NCBI GenBank assembly: GCA_002298165.1
Contig: DBMI01000088.1
Location: 1 to 64,000 of the forward strand
Reading direction: 5' to 3'
From: Desulfarculales bacterium UBA702
Lineage (GTDB): Bacteria; Desulfobacterota; Syntrophobacteria; Syntrophobacterales; Syntrophobacteraceae
Length of the DNA: 64,000 nucleotides
Shown: positions 26,917 to 34,898 of the stretch, piece after piece
Position numbering within the stretch: position 1 is the stretch's first letter
How the letters are laid out: the number at the start of each line of letters is the position of its first letter
Position numbers and translations under genes: made by a program
The notes under the pieces: generated by a model
Database searches by the model: none
Seen by the model: the letters and a program-made list of their open reading frames with translations, nothing else
What the model was told of the DNA's origin: nothing

Positions 26917-29148
26917 TTAACCCAGACCAAGCCAAATGCCGCCGCGATAAACCAGGGCCGACACAATAAATGCCACGGCCGTGTTGAAAACCAGCGAAAA
27001 CACCCCCCATTTCCACGCGCCAGATTCTCGTATTATACAGCTGATCGTCGCAATGCAGGGGGCATAAAGCATTATAAATACTATCAGCGAAAAAGCTTTA
27101 AGCGGGTTCCAGCCGGGGTCCCTGGCCAGCCGCTCGCCAAGGGGTATATCCTCTCCCCTTTTCGAGCGCCCTAATGAATAGGCCGTTCCCATTGTCGAAA
27201 TTATGATCTCTTTTGCCGCAAATCCCGAGAGCAAGGCAACATTGGTGCGCCAGTCAAAGCCGGTCAGTTTGGTGACCGAGGTGAGTGCCGTCCCGATGCG
27301 TCCCGCTATCGAATTCCTGAGCGCTGCCTGTGCCTCTTCGAAATCCACTTCCTGGAGCCGTACCCGGTAAGCTTCGAATTCCTTGCCCGCCCCGCCGGCC
27401 GGCGCTTTTCCCTCGACCAGGTCTTTCCGGATCTGCTCCGGCGCCTCAGCCATTATGGATGAACGCTCCTGGTCGTAGATTCTCTTTTCGATTTCGGGGA
27501 GCCCGGGAAAAGACATCAGCGCCCAGAAAAGGATCGAGATGGCCAGTATGACCGTTCCGGCCTTCCTGATGTATTGCCAGGTCCGCTCCCACGTGTGGAT
27601 AAGAAGTCCCTTGAAAGTCGGGAGCCGGTATGGTGGAAGTTCGAGAAGGAATGGGGTGCTCGGGCCGCGAAGAATCGTCGAGCGGATCAGTTTTGCTATC
27701 AGCAGGGCGGCGGTCCAGGAAAGAATCGTCAGCAAAAACATCACTTGCGGCTCTTTGGCCGCAAAGAAGGCGGCTATCAACATCGCGAAAACAGGCAGTT
27801 TGGCCCCGCAGTTCATAAAAGGGGCGGTAAGAAGGGTAGCGAGCCTTTCGCGGGGACTCCTCAGCGTCCGGGTGGCAAGGACCCCCGGAACCGCGCACCC
27901 CCCGGCTATTCCTCCCGAGATGATGTAGGCCATGACCGAGCTTCCGTGCAGGCCAAATGTCCTGAAGACCCGGTCCAGCATGTAGGCGACCCTTGCCAGA
28001 TAGCCGGTGTCTTCGAGAAAGGCTATGGCGAGGAACATGAAAACGATCAGCGGAACGAATCCCAGCACGCCCCCGACGCCGTTTATGATCCCTGAAACAA
28101 CTAGCGATTTGAGCGGCCCCTCGGGCAAAGCGGAGTCAGCCAAATTTCCCAGGGCGGCAAAGCCCGCCTCCATCCATCCCACCGGTATCTTGCTGTAGGT
28201 GAAGGTAAACTGATAAACTCCGTAGAGGATGAGCATCATGATTACCGGTCCGAGAAATCGGTTTGTGAGGACCCGGTCGAGCTGGTCCGAAAAAAAGAGC
28301 CTGTCGGCCTTTTGGCTTTGCTTTACGACTCCTTCCTTCAGGAGTGCGGCAATAAATCCGTAGCGGTGGTCGGCAATTATCGCCTCGGGGTAGCTGTCCA
28401 GAGTCTTTTGCAGGTGCTGCGAGACCTGCTCCCCGGTTTCTTCGAGTTTTGCCGAAAGGCGCGGGTCTATTCCCCTGCCTTTTTTGATTACTTCTTCGTC
28501 CAATTCAAGATACTTAAGCGCCGTCCACCTGGCGGGAATGAATCCGGTGAGAAATTTCGCCGCCACGATCTCGCGCTCCATCCGATCGAGAGCAGGATCT
28601 ATGTCCGGACCATACGAGATATGGAGAGGTTCCCATGCGGGATTTTCTTCAGCCAGATCCACGGCGGCCCCAAGGAGTTCGTCTTTTCCGTTTCCGGTTC
28701 GGGCAACGGTCGGGATTACCGGCACTCGAAGCCTTCTCGAAAGCTCGCCGGAATTTATTTCCATGCCGCGCGAAGCCGCCATGTCGATCATGTTAAGGGC
28801 TACCAGCACGGGAATGCCGAGTTCCATCAACTGAATTGTGAGGTAGAGGTTTCGCTCCAGGTTTGACGCATCGACGATGTTTATTACCGCCCGCGGCCGA
28901 TCCTGGACCAGGAAGTCGCGCGCGACGATCTCCTCCATCGAATAGGCAGTAAGCGAATAGGTCCCGGGAAGATCCACCAGGCGTACCAAACTACCGTTTG
29001 CATGGCAAATCCCTTCCTTTTTTTCGACCGTTATCCCGGGATAGTTTCCCACATGCTGTCTCGCGCCGGTCATGGCGTTGAACAATGTCGTTTTGCCGCA
29101 GTTAGGATTGCCGGCAAGTGCGATAAGGTGCTCCGGCGCTTTACTCAT
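26917..29148 (-). CDS. feoB: Ferrous iron transporter FeoB
   Basis: 743 residues. The N-terminal G-domain has the P-loop GNPNCGKTT (13-21), G3 DLPGTYSL and G4 NMID, followed by a GDI helical region. The C-terminal half has two Gate domains (GGIAGGCAVPGVLATRT, LSGFAAKEI) within about ten membrane helices. It imports Fe2+ in a GTP-dependent way. Its ATG overlaps the feoA stop by 4 bases (ATGA). High iron demand fits the many Fe-S and haem proteins encoded nearby. No clear Fur box was found upstream of feoA. Confidence 0.96.
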   Translation of the reverse strand: MSKAPEHLIALAGNPNCGKTTLFNAMTGARQHVGNYPGITVEKKEGICHANGSLVRLVDLPGTYSLTAYSMEEIVARDFLVQDRPRAVINIVDASNLERNLYLTIQLMELGIPVLVALNMIDMAASRGMEINSGELSRRLRVPVIPTVARTGNGKDELLGAAVDLAEENPAWEPLHISYGPDIDPALDRMEREIVAAKFLTGFIPARWTALKYLELDEEVIKKGRGIDPRLSAKLEETGEQVSQHLQKTLDSYPEAIIADHRYGFIAALLKEGVVKQSQKADRLFFSDQLDRVLTNRFLGPVIMMLILYGVYQFTFTYSKIPVGWMEAGFAALGNLADSALPEGPLKSLVVSGIINGVGGVLGFVPLIVFMFLAIAFLEDTGYLARVAYMLDRVFRTFGLHGSSVMAYIISGGIAGGCAVPGVLATRTLRSPRERLATLLTAPFMNCGAKLPVFAMLIAAFFAAKEPQVMFLLTILSWTAALLIAKLIRSTILRGPSTPFLLELPPYRLPTFKGLLIHTWERTWQYIRKAGTVILAISILFWALMSFPGLPEIEKRIYDQERSSIMAEAPEQIRKDLVEGKAPAGGAGKEFEAYRVRLQEVDFEEAQAALRNSIAGRIGTALTSVTKLTGFDWRTNVALLSGFAAKEIIISTMGTAYSLGRSKRGEDIPLGERLARDPGWNPLKAFSLIVFIMLYAPCIATISCIIRESGAWKWGVFSLVFNTAVAFIVSALVYRGGIWLGLG

Positions 29149-29387
29149 AAAACCTCGTCTACCTCGACCTCGATGAAATCCGATTCGTTGTTTCGAAGCG
29201 TCAGTGTGAAATTTCTGATTCGGATCGCTACCGGGTCCTTCAGGGGCGCACGCCCACGCACCTGGAAAGGAGTTCCCGGCACAACCCCCATGTCCCGTAT
29301 GCGGCGCCCAAGCTCCCCCGATGCGCTCACCTTGTGGACAATACCATTTTGTCCTTTAGCCATCTTCCGCAAAGGAATGATCGGCAT
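29145..29387 (-). CDS. feoA: FeoA
   Basis: 80 residues from the ATG at 29387, with AGGA 9 bases upstream; the frame is open to 29456. SH3-like FeoA fold: MAKGQNGIVHKVSASGELGRRI, MGVVPGTPFQVRGRAPLKDPVAIRI and the C-terminal LTLRNNES segment. FeoA is a small cytoplasmic partner needed for FeoB function. It overlaps feoB by 4 bases. Confidence 0.92.
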   Translation of the reverse strand: MPIIPLRKMAKGQNGIVHKVSASGELGRRIRDMGVVPGTPFQVRGRAPLKDPVAIRIRNFTLTLRNNESDFIEVEVDEVL

Positions 29388-29520
29388 CCGAGAAGTCCTT
29401 TTCTCCTGAGTTGTAAGGATTTTACTGCTCCCCAAAGTCCATGAGCCGAGGCTCACTAAAAAGGCATGAAATCGCGCGAGAAAATGTGGCCGTGCCCACC
29501 ATTCTCTCCCTGTTTTGGCA

Positions 29521-29681
29521 AGGTCTCCCCGGGCTGTTACCCAAATTCCGAATCAAAAAATGGGCCGAAACTGAAGGAAAACTCCCCTCCACTGGTGGGA
29601 GGGGCTGGGGAAGGGGGTTGAAATTCTTAGATCTTTTTGTCACCCTCCCCTGTCCCCTCCCATCAAAGGGAGGGGAATTCG
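29521..29681 (-). repeat. Dispersed GC-rich element, copy B (inverted)
   Basis: The reverse complement of copy A at 25151-25312. It shares the run from AATTCCCCTCCCTTTGATGG through GTGACAAAAAGATCTAAGAA to the terminal GGGGAGACC with only scattered changes. Confidence 0.85.
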
Positions 29682-29892
29682 CATCTAGTCCTCCCAATGA
29701 GCAAGTGGAATTTGCATCGCAAATTGTTTGGCACCACCCGTCCTGACCTTGCCTGCCGCTTCGACCGAAGGCCTCGATGGGCAGCAGCTTACCACTTTGA
29801 CTTTCAAACTGGGCCACCATGATCGTCAAAATATGTTGGGGCAGGCTTTCCAATCCGCCTTTCGCCACAAATTAGGCGCTCCTAACTTTTGC

Positions 29893-29924
29893 CCCAAAAA
29901 TAAACGGCCGCTATTCGGCCGGTT
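29893..29924 (-). terminator. Terminator after second feoA
   Basis: On the minus strand AACCGGCCGAATAGCGGCCG is followed by TTTATTTTT. It is a short GC-rich hairpin with a U-tract 20 bases after the stop. Confidence 0.75.
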
Positions 29925-29943
29925 GGTTCGCTCTAATACACTT

Positions 29944-30246
29944 TTATGGGGAAGGGGTAACGAGTATTTTGCCGGAAACATCCCCCCCGAGGCTCAAAGT
30001 CCCGCCGTTTACCCTCACCAGGCAGGGGTATCCGCATCCCTGGCAGAGAAGCTCCATTTCCACCCCCGGGTAAATCCCAAGCGAAGCCATCCGCGCGCAA
30101 AGCCTCCGGTCCCCTTTCACGCAAGCCACCTTGACCCTGGAGCCCGTCTTGGCACAACAAAGCGGCACGCCGTTTCTTTGCGGCTTTGCCGTTTCTTTGC
30201 CGGGGCAACAGACCGTGCTTTGCATTTCTAACATCAAACACCCCAT
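29944..30246 (-). CDS. feoA: Second FeoA-domain protein, Cys-rich N terminus
   Basis: 100 residues; the ATG at 30234 is an alternative start. The C-terminal ~70 residues are a FeoA/SH3-like fold: GDRRLCARMASLGIYPGVEM, GYPCLVRVNGGTLSLGGDVSGKI. The N-terminal ~30 residues carry a CCPG motif and another CC pair not usual in FeoA, which could bind a metal. It is monocistronic, ended by its own terminator, and lies 0.56 kb upstream of feoA-feoB in the same orientation. It may be an extra FeoA subunit or a regulator of the system. Assignment to the FeoA fold is firm, function is not. Confidence 0.82.
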   Translation of the reverse strand: MGCLMLEMQSTVCCPGKETAKPQRNGVPLCCAKTGSRVKVACVKGDRRLCARMASLGIYPGVEMELLCQGCGYPCLVRVNGGTLSLGGDVSGKILVTPSP

Positions 30247-30539
30247 TGATTCTGAGAAAAGGACATGAATTAGTTAAACCAAACTTTATACAGTGTCAAT
30301 ATCTTTTTTCAGACACTCGCATTGATTTTGGGGCGGGAAACTATTTCAGCGCCCTTTCCCGACTGAGCGGCTGGATTGACTCAACTAACCCGATGGACTC
30401 AAGGCGGCTGGTCAGGCCGATTCTAGAATCTCCTTGCATTATCCTGCTTTATATTAGAAAAGGTGATAATCATCCCACAATGGATAGAGGCCGAATATTT
30501 CTAAGCATTTACTTTCACCCCGCGGGACGTGGATTGAGC

Positions 30540-31184
30540 ATGGTTAATTTCAAGAGGGCACGCGAGCGGATGGTCGAAACACAGCTCGTTGCCCGCGGGA
30601 TCGCAGACGCCAGAGTTCTTGATGCCATGCGCAAGGTGCCGAGGCACATGTTTGTCGACGAAGCCTTCCGTGACCAAGCGTATAACGATCACCCTCTGCC
30701 CATCGGGGAAAAACAGACCATTTCGCAGCCCTATATAGTGGGGCTCATGACCGAGAGCCTGGGACTTTCCGGTGGCGAGAAAGTGCTGGAAATCGGGACC
30801 GGTTCCGGATATCAAACAGCCATATTGGCCGAACTCGCGGGAAGGGTATTTTCAATCGAGCGCCACCCTGTCCTGGCTCAGCGTGCTAATCAGATTCTGC
30901 AGCAACTCGGGTACAGGAACATCATCATCAGAGTGGGCGACGGCTCGCTTGGCTGGCGCGACGACGCACCCTTCGACGGTATAATTGTCACAGCCGGTAC
31001 CCCTGCTATTCCCCAGCCGCTGGTGGATCAGTTGGCAATGGGGGGCCGCCTGATAGTTCCGGTCGGCGACAAGCTCGGCCAGGATCTCTATAAAGTCGAG
31101 CGTGCCCCGGAGGGAATCCGCAAAACAAATCTTGGAGGGGTCCGGTTCGTGGACCTTGTGGGAAAATGGGGATGGAACGAATAG
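30540..31184 (+). CDS. pcm: Protein-L-isoaspartate O-methyltransferase
   Basis: 214 residues from the ATG at 30540 (MVNFKRARERMVETQL, the usual family start); the frame is open to 30186, but the added sequence is unlike the family. It shows PRHMFV, LPIGEKQTISQPYIVGLM and the SAM-binding VLEIGTGSGYQTAILAEL, followed by IVTAGTPAIPQPLVDQLAMGGRLIVP (given here as separate recognisable blocks). It repairs isoaspartyl residues in ageing proteins using SAM, in the cytoplasm. The next gene begins at its stop codon, so the two are cotranscribed. A palindromic GGTGATAATCATCC (30462-30475) upstream faintly resembles a Fur half-site, which would be odd for pcm. Confidence 0.93.
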   Translation: MVNFKRARERMVETQLVARGIADARVLDAMRKVPRHMFVDEAFRDQAYNDHPLPIGEKQTISQPYIVGLMTESLGLSGGEKVLEIGTGSGYQTAILAELAGRVFSIERHPVLAQRANQILQQLGYRNIIIRVGDGSLGWRDDAPFDGIIVTAGTPAIPQPLVDQLAMGGRLIVPVGDKLGQDLYKVERAPEGIRKTNLGGVRFVDLVGKWGWNE

Positions 31185-31186
31185 AG

Positions 31187-31672
31187 ATGCGCAGTCCATA
31201 CATCGGGATAGTGGGCTCCGGGAGCTGTACGCCGGAAGTAGAGGAATTGGCCGCCGAAGTCGGACGCGAAGTGGCCCGCAAGGGGGCCGTGCTCGTTTGT
31301 GGAGGGCTTGGGGGAGTGATGAGCGCCGTCTCCCGCGGCGCGAAAGAAATCGGCGGGGTAACGGTCGGTATTCTACCCGGCACTGACCCGAGTGAGGCCA
31401 ACGAATTCATTGATTTCCCGATAGCAACCGGCATGGGACAGGCTCGAAACGCCATAATAGCACATACAGCCGATGTTCTGATCGCGATAGAGGGCGGCTA
31501 TGGGGCGCTCTCCGAAATTGCCTTGGCGCTCAAGGTGGGAAAAGGGGTCGTTGCCCTTAAGTGCCCCTTCCCTATCCCGGGCATTCTTGCCGTCAATACC
31601 CCAATAGATGCCGTAAATGAGGCCCTCACTCTTACTGAACTGGGGCGAAAGCCACCCAGGTTCACCGGGTAA
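31187..31672 (+). CDS. TIGR00725/LOG-like nucleotide-binding protein
   Basis: 161 residues from the ATG at 31187 (MRSPYIGIVGSG); ATG 31166 is an alternative that would overlap pcm by 19 bases. Rossmann-like fold with VCGGLGGVMSAVSRGAKE, GILPGTDP, and the GGYGALSEIALAL motif, which corresponds to the PGGxGTxxE signature of LOG/lysine-decarboxylase-like proteins. TIGR00725 members are of uncertain function; LOG proteins cleave cytokinin ribotides. The substrate is unknown here. It forms a probable operon with pcm. Confidence 0.8.
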   Translation: MRSPYIGIVGSGSCTPEVEELAAEVGREVARKGAVLVCGGLGGVMSAVSRGAKEIGGVTVGILPGTDPSEANEFIDFPIATGMGQARNAIIAHTADVLIAIEGGYGALSEIALALKVGKGVVALKCPFPIPGILAVNTPIDAVNEALTLTELGRKPPRFTG

Positions 31673-31689
31673 AATGGGGATCGGGGGCA

Positions 31690-31716
31690 GGTTGCGGGTT
31701 GCGGGTTGCGGGTTGG
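31690..31716. repeat. Heptamer tandem repeat (GTTGCGG)
   Basis: Three to four units of GTTGCGG lie between two genes. The same motif occurs on the other strand at 11111-11187. Confidence 0.75.
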
Positions 31717-31741
31717 TTTCACAGGGCTGATCGGATTGTAT

Positions 31742-32941
31742 ATGTCGGAGGAAAAATTAAAGGAAGATCAGGAGGATCTCCAGACCCGCGCGATGGAGCA
31801 GGCTTCGGTGCCTGATGCGGACCATGAGATTGCCGAGGCCAACGCTCAGGGTTCTCCAGCCAATCCCGTGGATGAGGCTGCAACGTTGGAAGCGGAAAAC
31901 CTCGCGCTCCGAAGAGAACTCGAAGCCGTAATGGAAAATGCCTCCGAAAACGAAAAAATCTGGAGGCATTTTGCGGCGGTTGAGCGGATTCTTTTCAGAA
32001 CACGCGACCTCGACCGGCTCTCAGTGGAGCTTTTGCGCGAAATAAGGCTCAGATTTCAAACCGGGCTCCTCGTACTTTATCTCTCGCATCCTGAAATCAT
32101 CGAGCGGATTTTGCAGGGGGACTCTGATAAAAGCATCCTTATCCAGGATGGGACCTGGGTTTCCCCGCTTGATGACGAGTCCGTGCGGGAGCTTTTCGGA
32201 CCTGCCCTGAAACCGGTGCTCTTTTCGGCATCCGACGAATTTCCCCGGCACTTCGGCGATCTTGTAAACGAGTCCGATCCGGTACGCTCCGGGGCGCTCA
32301 TTCCGCTAAGGACCGGCGACTACATTTTCGGTGCGCTCATGCTTGGCAGCCCCGACCCTTACAGGTACCACCCAGGCTACGGCACCGACCTTCTCGAACA
32401 GCTCGGGTCCAATATCGCGCTCTCGATGGATAATTGCCTCATTTATGAAAAAGTAAAAGACCTCGCCGTCCAGGACAATCTGACCGGCCTTCTAAGTTTC
32501 TTCCAGATCCATTCCGTTCTGGAGCGCGAGTTGAGGCGGGCGCGCCGATCGCAAAACCCGCTCTCCATACTTATCGTGGATTTTAATTTTGTGCAGGACA
32601 GAAGCGACCCGGAAGGCGGAAAAGAGGTCTTGCGCCATGCCGCCGGCCTGCTTGAAAAAATCCTGCCGGAGGGGGACTGCTATGTGGGCCGGTATGGAAG
32701 CGACGAATTCCTGGCGGTCCTGCCCAACGTCCCCGAAACCGAGGCTCGGGAGGTCATACCCTATCTCTCGGCCGCAATCAGAAAATCCCCCTACAAATCC
32801 GGAAACACCGCAATTCTTATAACCACCGCAATTGGAGTCGGTGCACTGAACGACAAAATCACATGCGCCCAGGACCTCATAGACGCCGCTTACGCCGAAC
32901 TCTGCTCGAGCAGAAGCCTCCCTGCCCAAAACGGACGATAA
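31742..32941 (+). CDS. GAF-GGDEF protein, probable diguanylate cyclase
   Basis: 399 residues from the ATG at 31742. An N-terminal acidic coiled coil is followed by a GAF-like sensor region (about 85-240; RTGDYIFGALMLGS) and a C-terminal GGDEF domain with DNLTGLLSFFQ and the signature YGSDEF in place of GGDEF. GSDEF variants can be active, so c-di-GMP synthesis is possible but not assured. The usual metal-binding Asp of the first motif appears within LIVDFNF. No membrane segment is seen, so it is cytoplasmic. c-di-GMP would fit the surface, motility and secretion genes nearby, by inference. Confidence 0.82.
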   Translation: MSEEKLKEDQEDLQTRAMEQASVPDADHEIAEANAQGSPANPVDEAATLEAENLALRRELEAVMENASENEKIWRHFAAVERILFRTRDLDRLSVELLREIRLRFQTGLLVLYLSHPEIIERILQGDSDKSILIQDGTWVSPLDDESVRELFGPALKPVLFSASDEFPRHFGDLVNESDPVRSGALIPLRTGDYIFGALMLGSPDPYRYHPGYGTDLLEQLGSNIALSMDNCLIYEKVKDLAVQDNLTGLLSFFQIHSVLERELRRARRSQNPLSILIVDFNFVQDRSDPEGGKEVLRHAAGLLEKILPEGDCYVGRYGSDEFLAVLPNVPETEAREVIPYLSAAIRKSPYKSGNTAILITTAIGVGALNDKITCAQDLIDAAYAELCSSRSLPAQNGR

Positions 32942-33017
32942 CCAAAATTGCTTTCAGGCCATTGCCCCTTCAGTATTGCCTTTAGACGCGGCGCATGGTA
33001 GCTTAAGAGGTTGATAT

Positions 33018-33092
<75 letters not shown>

Positions 33093-33105
33093 TTGAGATT
33101 GCCTG

Positions 33106-34341
33106 TCATTTCGCATGTTTAAGATCGACCACATTGCTTGCCCCGTATACCGGATGTATACCGGCGCCCTTCTGTATACCGCCCCTTGCAAGTGCATAAC
33201 CGCCAATCAACTCCTGCCTCTGAATCTGGAGGTACCGCAAGCCGGCCTTTGATGTAGTGTGCTGAGAAAGGCGCTGGCAATCCTCTGTACTCATGAATTG
33301 CCGGTAATATTGCTGTGTGCTGTGCCTTGTTCCCCCGTACAAATCAACCCCTGAAACCTTCAGCTTCTCACATGCCCGGTTCCATACCTTTCGAAGTACC
33401 CGGTTTCCGAATGGGGTGTTTGGCGGCATTCCCTTGACTGATGCATCATGCCTAAAGAAAGGCAGGTGGGGCATCCCCCGCGGCAATGTTTTCATTAGTT
33501 CGATATCTTCGTCCAGGAGAGGAACGAGCTTCGGGCTTTTGGTCTTTTTCCCGGTCTTATGATGCTTGATTGTCACGAAGCCGGTCTCGAGGTTCACATC
33601 GGATTCCAAGATGCCCCTGAGTTCATCAGGGCGGATCGAGGTATAAGTGCAGAGCCACTGAAAGGCCAGGTAGACTCTCGGGCTTCTGGCTGTCGATTTC
33701 CTGATTTCCTCCAGGATGAGGTTTTGAGTCTGCTTGTCGATGGTGTTCCTCCACCCGAGTTCGAATTCTATCTCCGGGAATTCCGGAACATCATCGGCCC
33801 CCAACCGCTTCGTCTTTTTCAACCACATCCAGAAGGCGTGCAAGTTGGTTGCAATGTTGCTGATCGTCTTTGAGCTGCGCCCTTCCAGTTTGAAAAGGAA
33901 TAGCTGCAAGTCATCAAGCAGGATCTCTTTCACCACCCGGTTGCCGAAGCACTCGGCCGCCAAATTGAGATCATGTCGGATATGCCCCAGTGTGCCTTTG
34001 GCGAGAAGGCCGCGCGCCTGTTCCAATTCCTTCACTTCGAGGTATTTCTTGACCAGGTTGGCGAACCCGAGCGGATTTCCGATCTGGTATTCCCGCTGAT
34101 CGTAGATACCATCATCGACCTTTTCACGAAGGCTTTCCAGCCATCGGTATGCCTTCCGGTAGGCAAGATCAGGATTCTTTTCATCACTGAATCGCTTCTT
34201 GACCTTCCGGCCGAACCAAACAACAAGAGTTTTTGCCTTCTGATCGGGATGAACCGGGCAGCAAACCGCCCATAAGTTGCGGTCTTCCTTCATCCTTTCG
34301 CCACAATGACATTTTTCCTCGGTATAGATGCGCCCCTTCAT
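33106..34341 (-). CDS. Tyrosine recombinase / integrase
   Basis: 411 residues from the ATG at 34341, with AAGGAGG 7 bases upstream, which decides against the longer frame to 34419. The N-terminal CHCG...CCPVHP segment looks like a small zinc finger. The core-binding region spans about 90-190 and the catalytic domain follows. The catalytic Arg lies in TSIRPDEL, Lys in HHKTGKK, Arg in GGTRHS, His in SQHTTSKAG and the nucleophile Tyr in LRYLQ. The His that usually precedes the second Arg by three residues is Gly here. It ends 13 bp from tRNA-Pro, the classical position for a phage- or island-type integrase that uses the tRNA 3' end as attB. Confidence 0.92.
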   Translation of the reverse strand: MKGRIYTEEKCHCGERMKEDRNLWAVCCPVHPDQKAKTLVVWFGRKVKKRFSDEKNPDLAYRKAYRWLESLREKVDDGIYDQREYQIGNPLGFANLVKKYLEVKELEQARGLLAKGTLGHIRHDLNLAAECFGNRVVKEILLDDLQLFLFKLEGRSSKTISNIATNLHAFWMWLKKTKRLGADDVPEFPEIEFELGWRNTIDKQTQNLILEEIRKSTARSPRVYLAFQWLCTYTSIRPDELRGILESDVNLETGFVTIKHHKTGKKTKSPKLVPLLDEDIELMKTLPRGMPHLPFFRHDASVKGMPPNTPFGNRVLRKVWNRACEKLKVSGVDLYGGTRHSTQQYYRQFMSTEDCQRLSQHTTSKAGLRYLQIQRQELIGGYALARGGIQKGAGIHPVYGASNVVDLKHAK

Positions 34342-34355
34342 ACACATGCCTCCTT

Positions 34356-34376
34356 CTTCTGTTGTCGCGACAGAAG
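34356..34376. promoter_or_regulatory. Palindrome in the integrase leader
   Basis: CTTCTGT-TGTCGCG-ACAGAAG is a perfect 7-bp inverted repeat ending a few bases before the integrase Shine-Dalgarno. It is a possible operator or a structure masking translation. Confidence 0.4.
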
Positions 34377-34449
34377 GCATGTTAGAGGATATGAATGTCA
34401 GGGCGCAACTTGGTTCCATTTTTTCCTAAGTTCTCAGTCGTTTATTCCA

Positions 34450-34629
34450 TCATCCCAGGCGATTCTTCATTTTCTCGATCTCGTTTTGCTCCTTGATTGC
34501 ATCGGCAATCTTGTGCAGGCCTATGGCGCACCAGAGCAGCGCATCAGCGACATTGAATTGAGGTTCTTCGTCAAATGTATTGAACGATTCACTTGCGCAA
34601 ACGGCTTTCAGGGGCCTCGTTCATGATCT
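34450..34629 (-). other. Possible small ORF without a canonical start
   Basis: A 59-codon open frame ends in a plausible amphipathic segment (FNVADALLWCAIGLHKIADA, then a charged IKEQNEIEKMKNRLG) but has no ATG, GTG or TTG at the 5' side. It may be the 3' remnant of a gene or non-coding. It lies in the 300-bp gap between the integrase and the DUF2695 gene. Confidence 0.25.
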
Positions 34630-34644
34630 GCCATCCTCAGTTGT

Positions 34645-34863
34645 TTACCCGTCCACATTCATTAGAACTTCGCAGTCACAGAATCCGTTATGCTCACGGA
34701 AGTACCCGAGTGTTGCATCAGAGTCGTACTGCGGATAATCCCGCCTAAGAATCGTGTCGGAGTTTTTAAGAGTCATTGAATCACAGCCATTTTCATGGAT
34801 TGCATCGTTCAATTTCCCGCAAAATTGCTTCCACTCTGGGTCTTTTGGTGTAAGTATCTGCAT
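34645..34863 (-). CDS. DUF2695-like small protein
   Basis: 72 residues; AAAGGAGT lies 9 bases upstream. It begins TPKDPEWKQFCGKL and ends YFREHNGFCDCEVLMNVDG. That ending, a GGFCDCEVL-type C terminus, is characteristic of DUF2695, a family of small proteins of unknown function. Two Cys near the end (CDC) could bind a metal. It lies 35 bp after the primase gene in the same orientation and is probably cargo or an accessory gene of the integrated element. Confidence 0.65.
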   Translation of the reverse strand: MQILTPKDPEWKQFCGKLNDAIHENGCDSMTLKNSDTILRRDYPQYDSDATLGYFREHNGFCDCEVLMNVDG

Positions 34864-34898
34864 TCTTTTTGACTCCTTTACAGTTTTTATTAGCTCAT

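Larger units (their letters stand above)
29388..29943. other. Intergenic region with element copy B and a terminator
   Basis: 556 bp between the two feoA genes. It contains the inverted copy B of the dispersed element (29521-29681), a CTTCGACCGAAGG mini-repeat near 29758-29770, and the terminator of the second feoA (29893-29924). No gene is seen. Confidence 0.7.

Noticed and set aside
30462..30475. GGTGATAATCATCC as a Fur box
   Set aside because: Only a half-site match to the Fur consensus, and it lies before pcm rather than a feo gene.
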